The notes beneath the pieces are model-generated. The model was not told where the DNA came from and did no database searches. It saw only the letters and a list, made by a program, of their open reading frames with translations. This document shows positions 31,846-41,022 of a stretch of 64,000 nt of DNA, one piece after another (position 1 is the stretch's first letter; every line of letters starts with the position of its first letter). Source of the DNA: Aphanomyces cochlioides (lineage: Eukaryota > Oomycota > Saprolegniomycetes > Saprolegniales > Verrucalvaceae); assembly GCA_019828595.1 (NCBI GenBank), contig JAHQRK010000012.1:310001-374000 (forward strand), given 5' to 3'. Position numbers and translations under genes: made by a program.

Positions 31846-33790
31846 CTAATCGAGTCGTGCATTGCCGTCGGTTGGGGATGGTTTTTCTTCATTTCCTTCC
31901 TCGACTTCGCCTTCCTTAGCTTCGCCTTCCTCGCCATTTGCGTTGTCGTCGATCATCATGCCCAGGCGACTCACACGAAGCCAATCCTTCTCAAATGAAG
32001 TCAACAGTTCCGATGTAGGGAGAAGGGAGGCAGCGATCCACAACCATGATCCATTTTTTGCAGTCTGTACTTCGAATTCTTTGGAATGAGTGTAGCGTAT
32101 ATCTCGCACTCCAAAAATCTCCACAAACGGTTCGCCTGGTTCGAATGAATCTTCGGGAAGATACATTTCTTCATCGAAGTCCACTGGGGGTTGATCCTCA
32201 AGGACATCAGTGCGTCGTGGAGTATAAACCCGATAGAGCTTCAGGCGGGTATCGTGGACTTCCGATTGTTGCTTGTGGTTCTTCCGCCTTCGCCGTCCTT
32301 GCATCTCCAACACACTCGAGTAATTTCTTCTTTTCTCGACCACTCTGAACGGTCCATGCCACAGGTGGGCCAGCTTCTTCTTCACTCCGGGTTTTACCTG
32401 ATCAATGTACAACCAGACCTTGTTGCCGGTGTTTATGCGCTCTTCGGCATTGGGAGGAACTCAGGCATTATGTGCCTCAGCTCGCCCTTGTACTACGGCT
32501 TCGAGCAATCCACGAGCGGTTTTCTGGGCATGGATGTGTTGATTCAGTATTGTTAGCCTCCATCGCTGAGCGTCAGAATCTTCGTGTACCTCAGGTAGGG
32601 GTAGCGAGGCGGTTAGCGTTGTAAATGGGTCCCACCCGTGCATTAGGAAAAACGGGGTTTCACCCCTCGTAGCTGACGGACCAGTGTTGATAGCCAAGGC
32701 TAGACGACAAGCGTATTCATCCCAATCCCGTTGTTGAGGGTCGGACACGTAAGCTTTGATGGACCGTGTCAGTGTTTGAATTGCTCGTTCGGCCGTTCCG
32801 TTAGCTTGGGGTCGGTAGGCGAAGGTCGGCAACTGTACTTGTCCGAGCATCTTTCCTATCGTGTCGGACTTCTCTACAGGCGCCAAATCTATTGAACACG
32901 GCTTCTTCAAAAGCCCTTGCTAACGTTCTTGCTTGTCTGTCGGCCGTGGGCTTACACATTACCCACCCAGTGAAGTTGTCCACAAAAACTACCAATTGCG
33001 TGTTGCCAGAGGGCGTTCGAGGCAAGTCGGTGGCGATATCCATGTTGATCAGGTCCATGGGGCGAGTGGGTAGTAAGTTCCCTGGGCTTCGCGCAGGTAT
33101 TCGGGGAGCGGGTCCACCTTGGGCACAAACTTCACAGGCTTCCACATATTGTTTTGCGTCAGTGTACATTCCGGGCCAGTAGAAATGTCTTCTTAATCGT
33201 TCATAAGTGTTCTGGAACCGGAGATGGCCACCCTCTAAACTGTCATGGGCATGTTGTAAAATCGTAAGGATAAGTTCGGCCGGGATAACCAGGGACCAGG
33301 CCAGTTGGGGCTCCGGACTTCGCCTCTTGGACCAATTCAATCTGTATAATGCATTTTCTTCACCAATTTCGTATGATCCTGCCTCTTTGCTAGCCTTCAG
33401 GATGTCTTCAGTATCGAGGTCGTCGAATTTTCCCTGGAGGTAGTTCTTCAAGGTCAGCCATTTCTTTTCTCTGTCTTGCGCCCGGCTTACCCTCGCGAGC
33501 CTAATCTTTAAGTTCAAACCCACCGTGGTGGAGTTCGGCTTAGGGTGGGTGAATGCCCATACTCCTTTCTCGGGAAGCGAAGTCTGTCTGGTCATTGAGC
33601 TCGTTGATGTATTTTCGCCTTGTTTCGCCTGACTTTCTTCTTGACCTTGTAACAGCTCGGCGAGCAGGTTCTTCTCCTGTAGCTCATTTAGATCTTCGAC
33701 AGTCAGCTCGGGGGCCCTTCCTCTATACAGCATACCCATAGTGGCCAGATGGTCGACACCATTTTCGTAGCACATGGTGGTAGTCGACAC
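31846..33790 (-). pseudogene. Integrase region of pol, disrupted
   Basis: Reading 33790 downward: the zinc-binding H-x-H ... C-x2-C (HDSLEGGHLRF; VEACEVCAQGG), then the catalytic core start NMDIATDLPR and a second Asp in EVRHDR. At about 32,855 the frame changes and roughly a dozen residues normally present after this Asp are absent: the Asp-to-Glu spacing to TAERAIQTL is about 24 instead of about 36. The frame then runs to an in-frame TGA at 32463-32461. It continues beyond as EERINTGNKVWLYIDQVKPG and LAHLWHGPFRVVE (integrase C-terminal, chromodomain-adjacent type) to 31846. Two lesions hit the integrase, so it cannot be active as read. Confidence 0.85.
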
Positions 33791-34364
33791 GAATCAATTT
33801 CTTCTCGAGCTCCCTCAATTCCCTAAGCTTGCCTTGGAGATGAAGCTGCTTGCACTGCATCCAGTCCAGGGCTTGATGGATAACCAGTTTTGAGTCACCA
33901 AATACATGAATCGATTGTATTCCCAACTGAAGTGCAGCGTCGAGGGCGGATATTGCTCCTTGATATTCGGCTAGGGCTAGGTTTACAGTAGCATTCTCCA
34001 ACGCCCCTGAGGAAGCCCAAACGATTTTCCATTCTGGCAGTGACCACATGATGGCTCCCCAAGCGCCGAATCGCTCGGATGTCTTGATAGATCCATCAAA
34101 TGCCGCGAGATATGCACCGTTCAATTCGGTAATGGTCGGCATCCGGACTTGCCTGGGCTTCAATCCATCCTTCGCCTTGTTGGGTTCAAACAATTCGAAT
34201 GACTCCAAGGTGGTGCTGTCTGGAGGGTTCAGCGTCCTGGTTAGCATGATCGGAAGGTTCCATCGCCCATCTAGCTCTTGTACTTGAACCACCTTGATCG
34301 ACCACGGAGCTAGCATAGCTGCCCAATGCAAATTCTCGGACTTCGCCTGCTTATCTTTCAGCAA
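33723..34364 (-). pseudogene. RNase H region of pol, separated by frameshifts
   Basis: Contains AAFDGSIKTSERFGAWGAIM, ALAEYQGAISALDAALQLG and VFGDSKLVIHQAL, the D-E-D pattern of an RNase H domain. It sits in a different frame from the reverse transcriptase upstream (RT frame stops at 34351, near an AAATTGG run) and from the integrase downstream (shift near an AAAA run at about 33,775). The overlaps of about 14 and 68 bp show single-base-type shifts rather than separate genes. Confidence 0.8.
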
Positions 34365-36246
34365 CCAATTTAGTTAAGGCGAAGCGCGTATAGACTACCA
34401 GCATTCGACTTCTCACTTCGAAAAAGCATGTCTTCAATACTCGGAGGAGAGCCAACACTTCCTTTGCCCATCCTTCATACCTGGGTTCACCACCCTTCAA
34501 AACCCGACCACAAAATCGTATCGGATGAAGCGCACCCTCGAATTCTTGACACACTGTGGCGGAAATGGCCCACTTTGTCGTGTAAAGCAGAATATGGATG
34601 TCTTGATTTACCACTGAATGTTTCAAGGTAGGAAGGGCGGCGAAGTCTCGTTTTAATTCTTCAAACGATAATTTTGCTGCATCCGAGACTTCGCCTCCCT
34701 CAATTTCTTCGCGTGACAATTCATAGAGGCTGCTAGCCTTAATGGAATAATTCTCGATGAACTGCGAGTAGAAGTTCAAGGAACCTAGGAAAGACTGGAC
34801 ACCTTGTAGCGAGGCGGGGAACGGGAGATTCACCAATTGCGCTAGGCCTTTTGGTCTGGCTGACAATCCATCTTGAGCAATCCAATGGCCTAAAAATTCA
34901 ATCCTTCGCTTTCCGAACTTGCTCTTGGATGCACTGATGCTGATGTTGAAATGCGTCAACCGGCTCAAAATTCGATCTGTCAATTCCACAATCCCATCCC
35001 AGGTTTCTGCACCATCGCTAATGTCATCTGCAAACGAAGTTCGGTTGGCGACGGGCGGCATCTCTTCCACAGGGTACCTATAATTAATCTTGAACATGTC
35101 CCGGGGTTCGCCTTCCTTGTCCACTTCACTGACACCGGGTGGTAAATCTACAAAACCAAACAACGCATTCGAAATCATTCGCTGGTAAATCATGGGGGCG
35201 TTTTTTAGTCCTTGCGCCATCCTTGTCCATTCGAAATGACCTAGGGGGCAAATGAAAGCGCTGACTCGCCTTGCTCTCTTCGTGGCCTGAACGACCCAAA
35301 ATCCACTGGCATTGTCTAAGGATAAAAACCATTGGATGACATCAAAATTCGCTAGCATGCTGTCCAAGGTCGGCATAGGGGAGAGCAGTAATTCTTGTAA
35401 ATCGTTGATAGCTCGATAGTCAATACAGAGGCGAATGTTGGAGCCTCCCTTCTTCAAGACGATGACGATCGGCGAAGCCCAGGGAGAATTGGAAAATGTT
35501 ATCAGCCCATAGTCCAGCAGGCCCTTCAATAATTCAAAAAGTTGCTTCAAGTGTTCCGGTCGGACTCGTCGGGCTCGTTGGGCGATAGGCTTCGCTCCTT
35601 TTACATCAATGTCGCACACAGCACCTCGGGCTGCAGGTGGCAAACCATTTCCAGATTGTATGAAGTATTGCTGGTATTTGGCCAAGACCACTCGCATCTT
35701 TTCCCTTTCTTCGCCTGATTGGTAGGCTTCACCGTAATCCAAGTCTTCTATCCTCACAGGTTCCGAACATGGGGTGATTTCGGGTATTAGGGCCAACTGA
35801 TTCTCCATCTCTTCTGGACTCATGTCGATCCCCTCTCCTATCTGTAATTCAGGGTCGCATTGGCTTTGGTCGACATCCGGGACTGATTTGAGATGGAAAA
35901 TCTGGGGGTGAGGTAGACTGTTCCCCAACAGCATACCGTCGTCTTCACTCGACCCGTCCGACAACACCTCACAGTCGTAGCTTCGTTCTTCTATCTGTAG
36001 ATCCATACTTCGCCGTCCTTCTTGATCCTGACTTTCATCCGCAGTTTCCCTTCGCCCTCCTTCCTTCGCCTTACTATCGCTCGCAATGAAGGATGCATGT
36101 AAAGGTCGTAATCCGCTTTGGGTCAACAATTGACTGAGAGCTTCTCGAGGTGACTTACTGGGTCCACCCAGTAAGTGCAATCGGCTTCGATCGAGTCGGG
36201 AATGGCCTTCAGGGGAATGATGACCGAGTCGCCTGGACTTATCCAA
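34351..36246 (-). CDS. Reverse transcriptase region of pol
   Basis: 631 codons open. RT motifs: ASPIVIVLKKGGSNIRLCID YR, LDNASGFWVVQATKRARRVS, FICPLGHFEWTRMAQGLKNA, then FADDISDGAETWDG where the usual Y-x-D-D is F-A-D-D, then FLGHWIAQDGLSARP and a thumb-like region FLGSLNFYSQFIENY. This is a Ty3/gypsy-type RT. The upstream join to the protease is broken: the protease frame meets TAG at 36318-36320, and a further shift near 36,150 is needed to enter this frame. The ORF itself is undamaged. Confidence 0.85.
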   Translation of the reverse strand: MDKSRRLGHHSPEGHSRLDRSRLHLLGGPSKSPREALSQLLTQSGLRPLHASFIASDSKAKEGGRRETADESQDQEGRRSMDLQIEERSYDCEVLSDGSSEDDGMLLGNSLPHPQIFHLKSVPDVDQSQCDPELQIGEGIDMSPEEMENQLALIPEITPCSEPVRIEDLDYGEAYQSGEEREKMRVVLAKYQQYFIQSGNGLPPAARGAVCDIDVKGAKPIAQRARRVRPEHLKQLFELLKGLLDYGLITFSNSPWASPIVIVLKKGGSNIRLCIDYRAINDLQELLLSPMPTLDSMLANFDVIQWFLSLDNASGFWVVQATKRARRVSAFICPLGHFEWTRMAQGLKNAPMIYQRMISNALFGFVDLPPGVSEVDKEGEPRDMFKINYRYPVEEMPPVANRTSFADDISDGAETWDGIVELTDRILSRLTHFNISISASKSKFGKRRIEFLGHWIAQDGLSARPKGLAQLVNLPFPASLQGVQSFLGSLNFYSQFIENYSIKASSLYELSREEIEGGEVSDAAKLSFEELKRDFAALPTLKHSVVNQDIHILLYTTKWAISATVCQEFEGALHPIRFCGRVLKGGEPRYEGWAKEVLALLRVLKTCFFEVRSRMLVVYTRFALTKLVAER

Positions 36247-36317
36247 GTTTGCTTTGGGATTTGAATATATTGAATCGTCCCACGATGATAGCGAGTAGGT
36301 TGGTGTAGCAAGGGGAC

Positions 36318-37022
36318 CTATTCACCATCGGGTAGGCTCATCTCACGCCGATTCGTGTCGATAGTGATGCAAGCCCGGGATAGGAAATCCATTCCAAGAA
36401 CCATATTGAATCCGACGTCTCCTAAGTCGCAGACATCGAGCTCAAGGCAGTAAACAATTCCTTGGCCCAGAGTGATCGTGACTGGTGCCGTCCCGATTGT
36501 GCGAACTGAGTTGGATCCAAGCCCGTCAATGCGGGTAGTCTTTCTTCGATCGATTGGAAGCTTAAGCCACTCCACGGCCCGAATATGAATCACGCTCATA
36601 TCAGCCCCAGTGTCGGCCAGGATCACCGTATCTTCATTCATGATTTGAGCGTTCAATAATGCTTGGTGATGCTGGCCTTCGCCTTCCTTAGGCTCAGTGA
36701 AAAATCCCAACTCTTCTCCTTCCTTCAACTCAAAGCCCCAAGGCAGGATTGTGCGGTCCTTGGCAGCGAAGTGGATTGATGGTACAACAGAGTTGGAATC
36801 GCGCGATATATTCCATATTACGGGGACCTTTTTCTCTAGTGGCGTGTTTCTTTGGGGGTTTGAATGCAAGCGGGCTGATTTTTGTGTGGTTTTCTTGTTT
36901 TCTTCTTTTTGTCGTGTTTTGTGTTTTCCTTCTTTTTCTGGTGTTTGTTGTTTGTTTGGTCGCGCTGGTAGTCCGGCACAATCGAGGTATCGCGAGACCT
37001 CCGGACTTAGAATTTTAAACAA
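36318..37022 (-). CDS. Aspartic protease region of pol/gag-pol
   Basis: Contains LADTGADMSVIHIRA, the active-site D-T-G motif of a retroviral-type aspartic protease, and VGFNMVLGMDFLSRACITID with the typical I/V-L-G-M-D-F-L flap-side motif. The frame overlaps the gag ORF by 16 bp (37007-37022), an arrangement compatible with frameshift expression. It ends in TAG, after which the same frame stays open into the linker before RT. Confidence 0.85.
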   Translation of the reverse strand: MFKILSPEVSRYLDCAGLPARPNKQQTPEKEGKHKTRQKEENKKTTQKSARLHSNPQRNTPLEKKVPVIWNISRDSNSVVPSIHFAAKDRTILPWGFELKEGEELGFFTEPKEGEGQHHQALLNAQIMNEDTVILADTGADMSVIHIRAVEWLKLPIDRRKTTRIDGLGSNSVRTIGTAPVTITLGQGIVYCLELDVCDLGDVGFNMVLGMDFLSRACITIDTNRREMSLPDGE

Positions 37023-38152
37023 TCCATCGACGGCATTCCTTCGATGGCATGGGCCTCAAGAAATTCCTTCAATTCAGCCACCCTTTCGCTCTTCTCGCAT
37101 CGTTCATACTTGTTGTGGGGTGGGGTGCAGATCGCACATGCCTTGAAGCAATTGTTCTTGGGATGGCCCATTTTGTTACACAGCGTAGAGAAGACATTTG
37201 ACCAGCATTGTCCATCAATTGAGTAGTGCTCTCGCCCACATTCGCCACAATGAATGCGCTTCGCCATGCTGTTGTTTCTCCCCAACGCATAAATCTCCGC
37301 TTGATATTGATCCGGCGAGAGATAGGAAGGCGAAGCATAGGGAGGCGAATTGTAGGGAGGCGACATACGGGAAGAGCCAAGGCCTTCATCCATGAATTGT
37401 ACGTTGTTCTTCTTGGCCTTGACTCGGTCGCTGATGGGGATGGTGTTGGTGGTCTGTTTCGGGGTCGATGTATCCGCTCGAAACTTGGCCGTCGTGCCGT
37501 TGGCCAGTTGACGCTCCAAGTAGGATTCCAGGTTATCGATCGATACAAATTGTTGCTGTCGGATGACAGTGCCCAATGCAGTATCCAGGAGGGAGTTGGC
37601 AAAACGATCGATGTGATCGTCCAGGATAGAGCGGCTGCGTCGATAATCCAAGCGAATATTGATGGCGGCCGCATTGAGTCGGACAAAGTAATCCTTCACG
37701 TGTTCACCAGATCGCTGTCTCATATTGTAGTAGACGGCTTCCTTGGATACGCGGCTACGGACATATTCCCGCCGGAATCGCGCTCGGAGGTTCGGCCAGG
37801 ACGCTTTGAAGCTGGGGTCTAATTGACTCACCCAATCTTGGACAGGCTTCGCCGTGTGTAACTTGAAGCGACGGAGCGTTTCGACGTCGCTCCATCCGCA
37901 TGAAAAAGCGGTTTCTTCGAAACAGCTGAGCCATGTTGCCGCCGCATCTCGATCCTCACGGTTGCCATCGAAGACAGGTATCGTTTCCACAGGCATCAAC
38001 CGAATGGTGTTTGGGCTCTCTTGAAGGATGCCCACAGGGGTAGGATCATCGTCGATCCAATCGTCAAGCTCAGGGGCACGTGGCGTAGTGTTCTTCATCA
38101 TAGTCATGAGCTGTCGGATGAGTTGCTCGTTGTTGGCTTCGAGCATAGCCAT
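37007..38152 (-). CDS. Gag of the LTR retrotransposon
   Basis: 381 aa. The capsid-like helical core includes FDGNREDRDAAATWLSCFEE, WPNLRARFRREYVRSRVSKE and YYNMRQRSGEHVKDYFVRLN, the Retrotrans_gag pattern. The C-terminal part has Cys/His residues (CGECGREHYSIDGQC; CNKMGHPKNNC) in place of a canonical CCHC knuckle. It starts 2 nt after the TAA of a 75-codon leader ORF. Confidence 0.88.
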   Translation of the reverse strand: MAMLEANNEQLIRQLMTMMKNTTPRAPELDDWIDDDPTPVGILQESPNTIRLMPVETIPVFDGNREDRDAAATWLSCFEETAFSCGWSDVETLRRFKLHTAKPVQDWVSQLDPSFKASWPNLRARFRREYVRSRVSKEAVYYNMRQRSGEHVKDYFVRLNAAAINIRLDYRRSRSILDDHIDRFANSLLDTALGTVIRQQQFVSIDNLESYLERQLANGTTAKFRADTSTPKQTTNTIPISDRVKAKKNNVQFMDEGLGSSRMSPPYNSPPYASPSYLSPDQYQAEIYALGRNNSMAKRIHCGECGREHYSIDGQCWSNVFSTLCNKMGHPKNNCFKACAICTPPHNKYERCEKSERVAELKEFLEAHAIEGMPSMDCLKF

Positions 38153-38154
38153 GG

Positions 38155-38382
38155 TTACACGGAATGAGGCGTCGTGGCTGTTTCAGAGGGGGTTCCAGAG
38201 CCATGCGATTGGCGTCTAGAATCACCCCGGGCCGAAGGATGGGCTAGGCTGACAGATTCCAGGCCTTCGCCTTCCTTCGGATACCAAGTCGGCGAAGTCG
38301 GGACATTGCTTCCTTCATTGACTTGGCGCTCACTCGTCGCATGTTGCGGCGAGTCTACCATGTTGTTTGTGATTGAACTCAT
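38155..38382 (-). CDS. Leader ORF directly before gag, 75 aa
   Basis: MSSITNNMVDSPQHATSERQ... ends TPHSV then TAA-CC-ATG, the ATG being that of gag in another frame. It could be a short upstream ORF that tunes gag translation, or the N-terminus of gag after a frameshift. The sequence cannot separate the two. Confidence 0.4.
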   Translation of the reverse strand: MSSITNNMVDSPQHATSERQVNEGSNVPTSPTWYPKEGEGLESVSLAHPSARGDSRRQSHGSGTPSETATTPHSV

Positions 38383-38393
38383 AGGAGGCTAAA

Positions 38394-38410
38394 CTCGGCC
38401 TGGCGCTCCA
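38394..38410 (-). other. Putative tRNA primer-binding site
   Basis: Read on the minus strand, two bases (AG) after the 5' LTR comes TGGAGCGCCAGGCCGAG. TGG matches the complement of a tRNA CCA end at the expected place. The tRNA cannot be named from this alone. Confidence 0.6.
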
Positions 38411-38412
38411 CT

Positions 38413-39280
38413 TGCGAGATGGGTGAGAGAGATAGAAGGCTCGCTCGGCACAAGGATAATGGGTGTAGTTCTTTGATGTACGGCTTTCGACTCCCAGGGG
38501 GCGAGGCCAAGCGCAAACAACGTGGGGGAAACTGGGAAAGATGAACTTGGGGAAGTTCGGGAGGGAAAGTGTGGTCTTGCTGCCCGACAAGACTGTGCCA
38601 GACTTGGGCACGGGTACAGGGCAATACAGAAAGGGGGGAAACAGTACAGGAGAGGTCGGCGCACACAATGAAAGGCACACACAACCGACACAGGACACCG
38701 CAGCAGCAAATAAAGACAGTCAACGGCTCCAACGACAATTCTTGGCGTAGTAAACTTCCCGGCAGTGGTCGTAAGGACTCAGTGATCCATACAAGGCAAA
38801 AGCGGAAGTTTTTTATCGTCTTTAACCTCAAATTCTCTACACTAAAGGTTGCTCACGTCTCGTTGACTGGTTCTTGTGGCTCTGAGCTCTTTCTTGCCTT
38901 CGTTTCTTTACGCCTCGAGTTGCTTACACTCTCGATGGCTGGCCTTCGCCGCTCTGAACTCTTTATTGGTACAAAAGGCATTCTTGGCAGGCCCACATTG
39001 GCTAGTGTCGCTGTACATTGCCAAGCTCCGGGTTGTCGATCCTGCAAACAGTATCGACGGCGCGCCCACAGCTGTAATTGGCCATCGAACCCTGTCTGAT
39101 TTCGATTGGTGGGTTCAAGTTCGCCACCCAGGTCGCGTCGTCGCTAGGGCGAATGTTCGGTTGCTTTGTTTCTTGCTTCGGGGCGTGCCGTGTCCTGGTC
39201 GGCTTCAGCTGAGGGGGTTCCTCACTTCTCCTCCCTAACTTCGCCTCACACATAAACTTCTTGAGGTCTTCCCGGTCACA
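38413..39280 (-). repeat. 5' LTR of the retrotransposon
   Basis: 868 bp, the same as 27775-28642 apart from three base differences found by eye. On the coding (minus) strand this is the promoter-bearing LTR. Confidence 0.95.
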
Positions 39281-40264
39281 GCGGTGTATTTTTAAGGTGC
39301 ACAAAATGGAATTTGTATGCACAGAAAAACTTTGAACGGAAATACCTCTAATATTCAATAAAAATCAAATGCTGAGGTTTTTTCAAATTCAATTGACCTA
39401 AGAGTGTACAGATGGACGCAATTTGGAAAATGATCATTATGCGCTTAATGGCCATGTCTTTGACAGGGCGTGACCTGTCAAAGTTGGGTCTAATCTCTCA
39501 ATTCTGTGACTACACAGCTTGTGACTACAGAATTTGCCCTTGTCAGATCATTTCAGAATTTCTGTATTTTATGATTTGTTTAACTGTTAGTATGTATGTA
39601 TTAATATTCAAGACTATCAGTGCAATCAATGCTGAAGCACCTTAAGAATTAAGTACCTTTCAAATAAAATGTTTGACAGTTGCTCAAAAATACTATATTT
39701 AGGAGGTTTTCGAAAGGAAAACACACCGCTATAACATGTCAAATATGGTATGCGCCTCATTTTCACACAAGTGATTACATCTAGGATCTTTGTTAAGCAT
39801 TGCAGCTTTCATGAGTGCAGTCTGCAGAATGACTAGACATGAGTCCGGTGGAGAACTCAATATATCCTGGTGCGGCTATAATATCGTTCCAGACTGTATG
39901 TCCATCGACTCACAGTTCCATGTTGAGCATTTCATTCACAAAGCAACTTCGTTTGCCCCCGTCCTTGGTGATCAACAAAACCTTTGCCGCACATACAAGT
40001 GCCTGCACCTTCATCTGCATTGATACCCATCCTTGTGTACTGTGGAGTTTTCGAAGGAGGAAGAATGAAAATCATGTCAACCAGAAGACAGCAAGGCTGG
40101 CATTATCGGAGGATATTTGTTAATGAATTACTTGCTTATCATATTGCTCACGGCTGGATATCCACGCTCACGACATGCTAATAATTGGTGAAGGACACTG
40201 CAGCACCTGCTTCGGCATTAAGGAAATGAAGATTTATTTTAAAACATTTTAAAAGTATTTTTTA
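39281..40264. other. AT-rich intergenic sequence without a gene
   Basis: Begins with the GCGG target-site copy. ORFs of 60-95 codons occur, but none has domain character or plausible splice partners. Confidence 0.5.
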
Positions 40265-40854
40265 GGGCCCGTCTGGATACACATTGTGATATTATTGATT
40301 TGATACAAATTTTGGGTAGCGGCGCAATCGAATCACGCCAAAGAACCGATCCGCGAATCGATCCCATTGGCTGATTTTTCAATGTCAGGATTTGATTGGT
40401 CCAAATTGGTCTTGAATGTTATATTAGCCAATCAAAACGATTGATAAACGACTCAACAAAATCACGCCGATATCCGAAATTTTGCTCGAAAGCACAATAA
40501 TTCGTTATTGAGCATTCTGCATTTTGGGAAAAGAATACAAACCACGGATTATATTATCACAATAATTCAATTTTTGAACTGTCTGGATTCCCAAGAAAAT
40601 ACTACTAAGTAGTACTAGTACGTAGTAGAATAAAATCAGAGAATTTGACCGAATTATACAATATTGGTCAAAATATACGACTTTGAGTAGTATATTTTTT
40701 ATTGCAATAATCGACCAATTTTGGAATAATTTTTTGCAATAAAATTTATTGAATATGTGTATCCAGACAGGGAGTTATACAATATTTAAAATTATGCAAT
40801 AATGCTCAAATTATTGCGAATTGTCATGATAATTAGTGGTATCCAGACGGGCCC
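40265..40854. mobile_element. PIF/Harbinger-like MITE, 590 bp, TTA target-site duplication
   Basis: Terminal inverted repeats GGGCCCGTCTGGATAC (40265-40280) and its exact complement (40839-40854) are flanked by TTA on both sides (40262-40264 and 40855-40857). A TTA duplication plus a GGGCC-type end is typical of PIF/Harbinger elements. The interior is AT-rich and non-coding and holds a second, imperfect inverted pair (CTGTCTGGATTC near 40580 and GTATCCAGACAG near 40758), so the element may be nested or have long subterminal repeats. Confidence 0.82.
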
Positions 40855-41022
40855 TTAAAACTATTTCTCCACAGCGTGACGACATCGCGACTTCCAGGGA
40901 TCTCGCTGGTCACCTGGATGCCTCGCGATATGGAAGAAACAATTGACGTCTACCGTATTTGCCGTACTTCTGCACCTACGATTTTTCATCGTTGAGTTGC
41001 ACCTAACGGCAAAAATTAACTA

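Larger units (their letters stand above)
27775..39280 (-). mobile_element. Ty3/gypsy-type LTR retrotransposon, 11,506 bp, with target-site duplication
   Basis: Two direct repeats of 868 bp (27775-28642 and 38413-39280) start TG and end CA. They are flanked by GCGG on both sides (27771-27774 and 39281-39284), a 4-bp target-site duplication. On the minus strand the order is gag, aspartic protease, reverse transcriptase, RNase H, integrase, which is the Ty3/gypsy order. A primer-binding site starts 2 nt inside the 5' LTR (38413-39280). Two long ORFs on the plus strand sit between integrase and the 3' LTR. The LTRs differ at only three places seen by eye (28423, 28617 and 28637 against 39061, 39255 and 39275), so insertion is recent, yet pol is interrupted several times. 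Confidence 0.95.
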
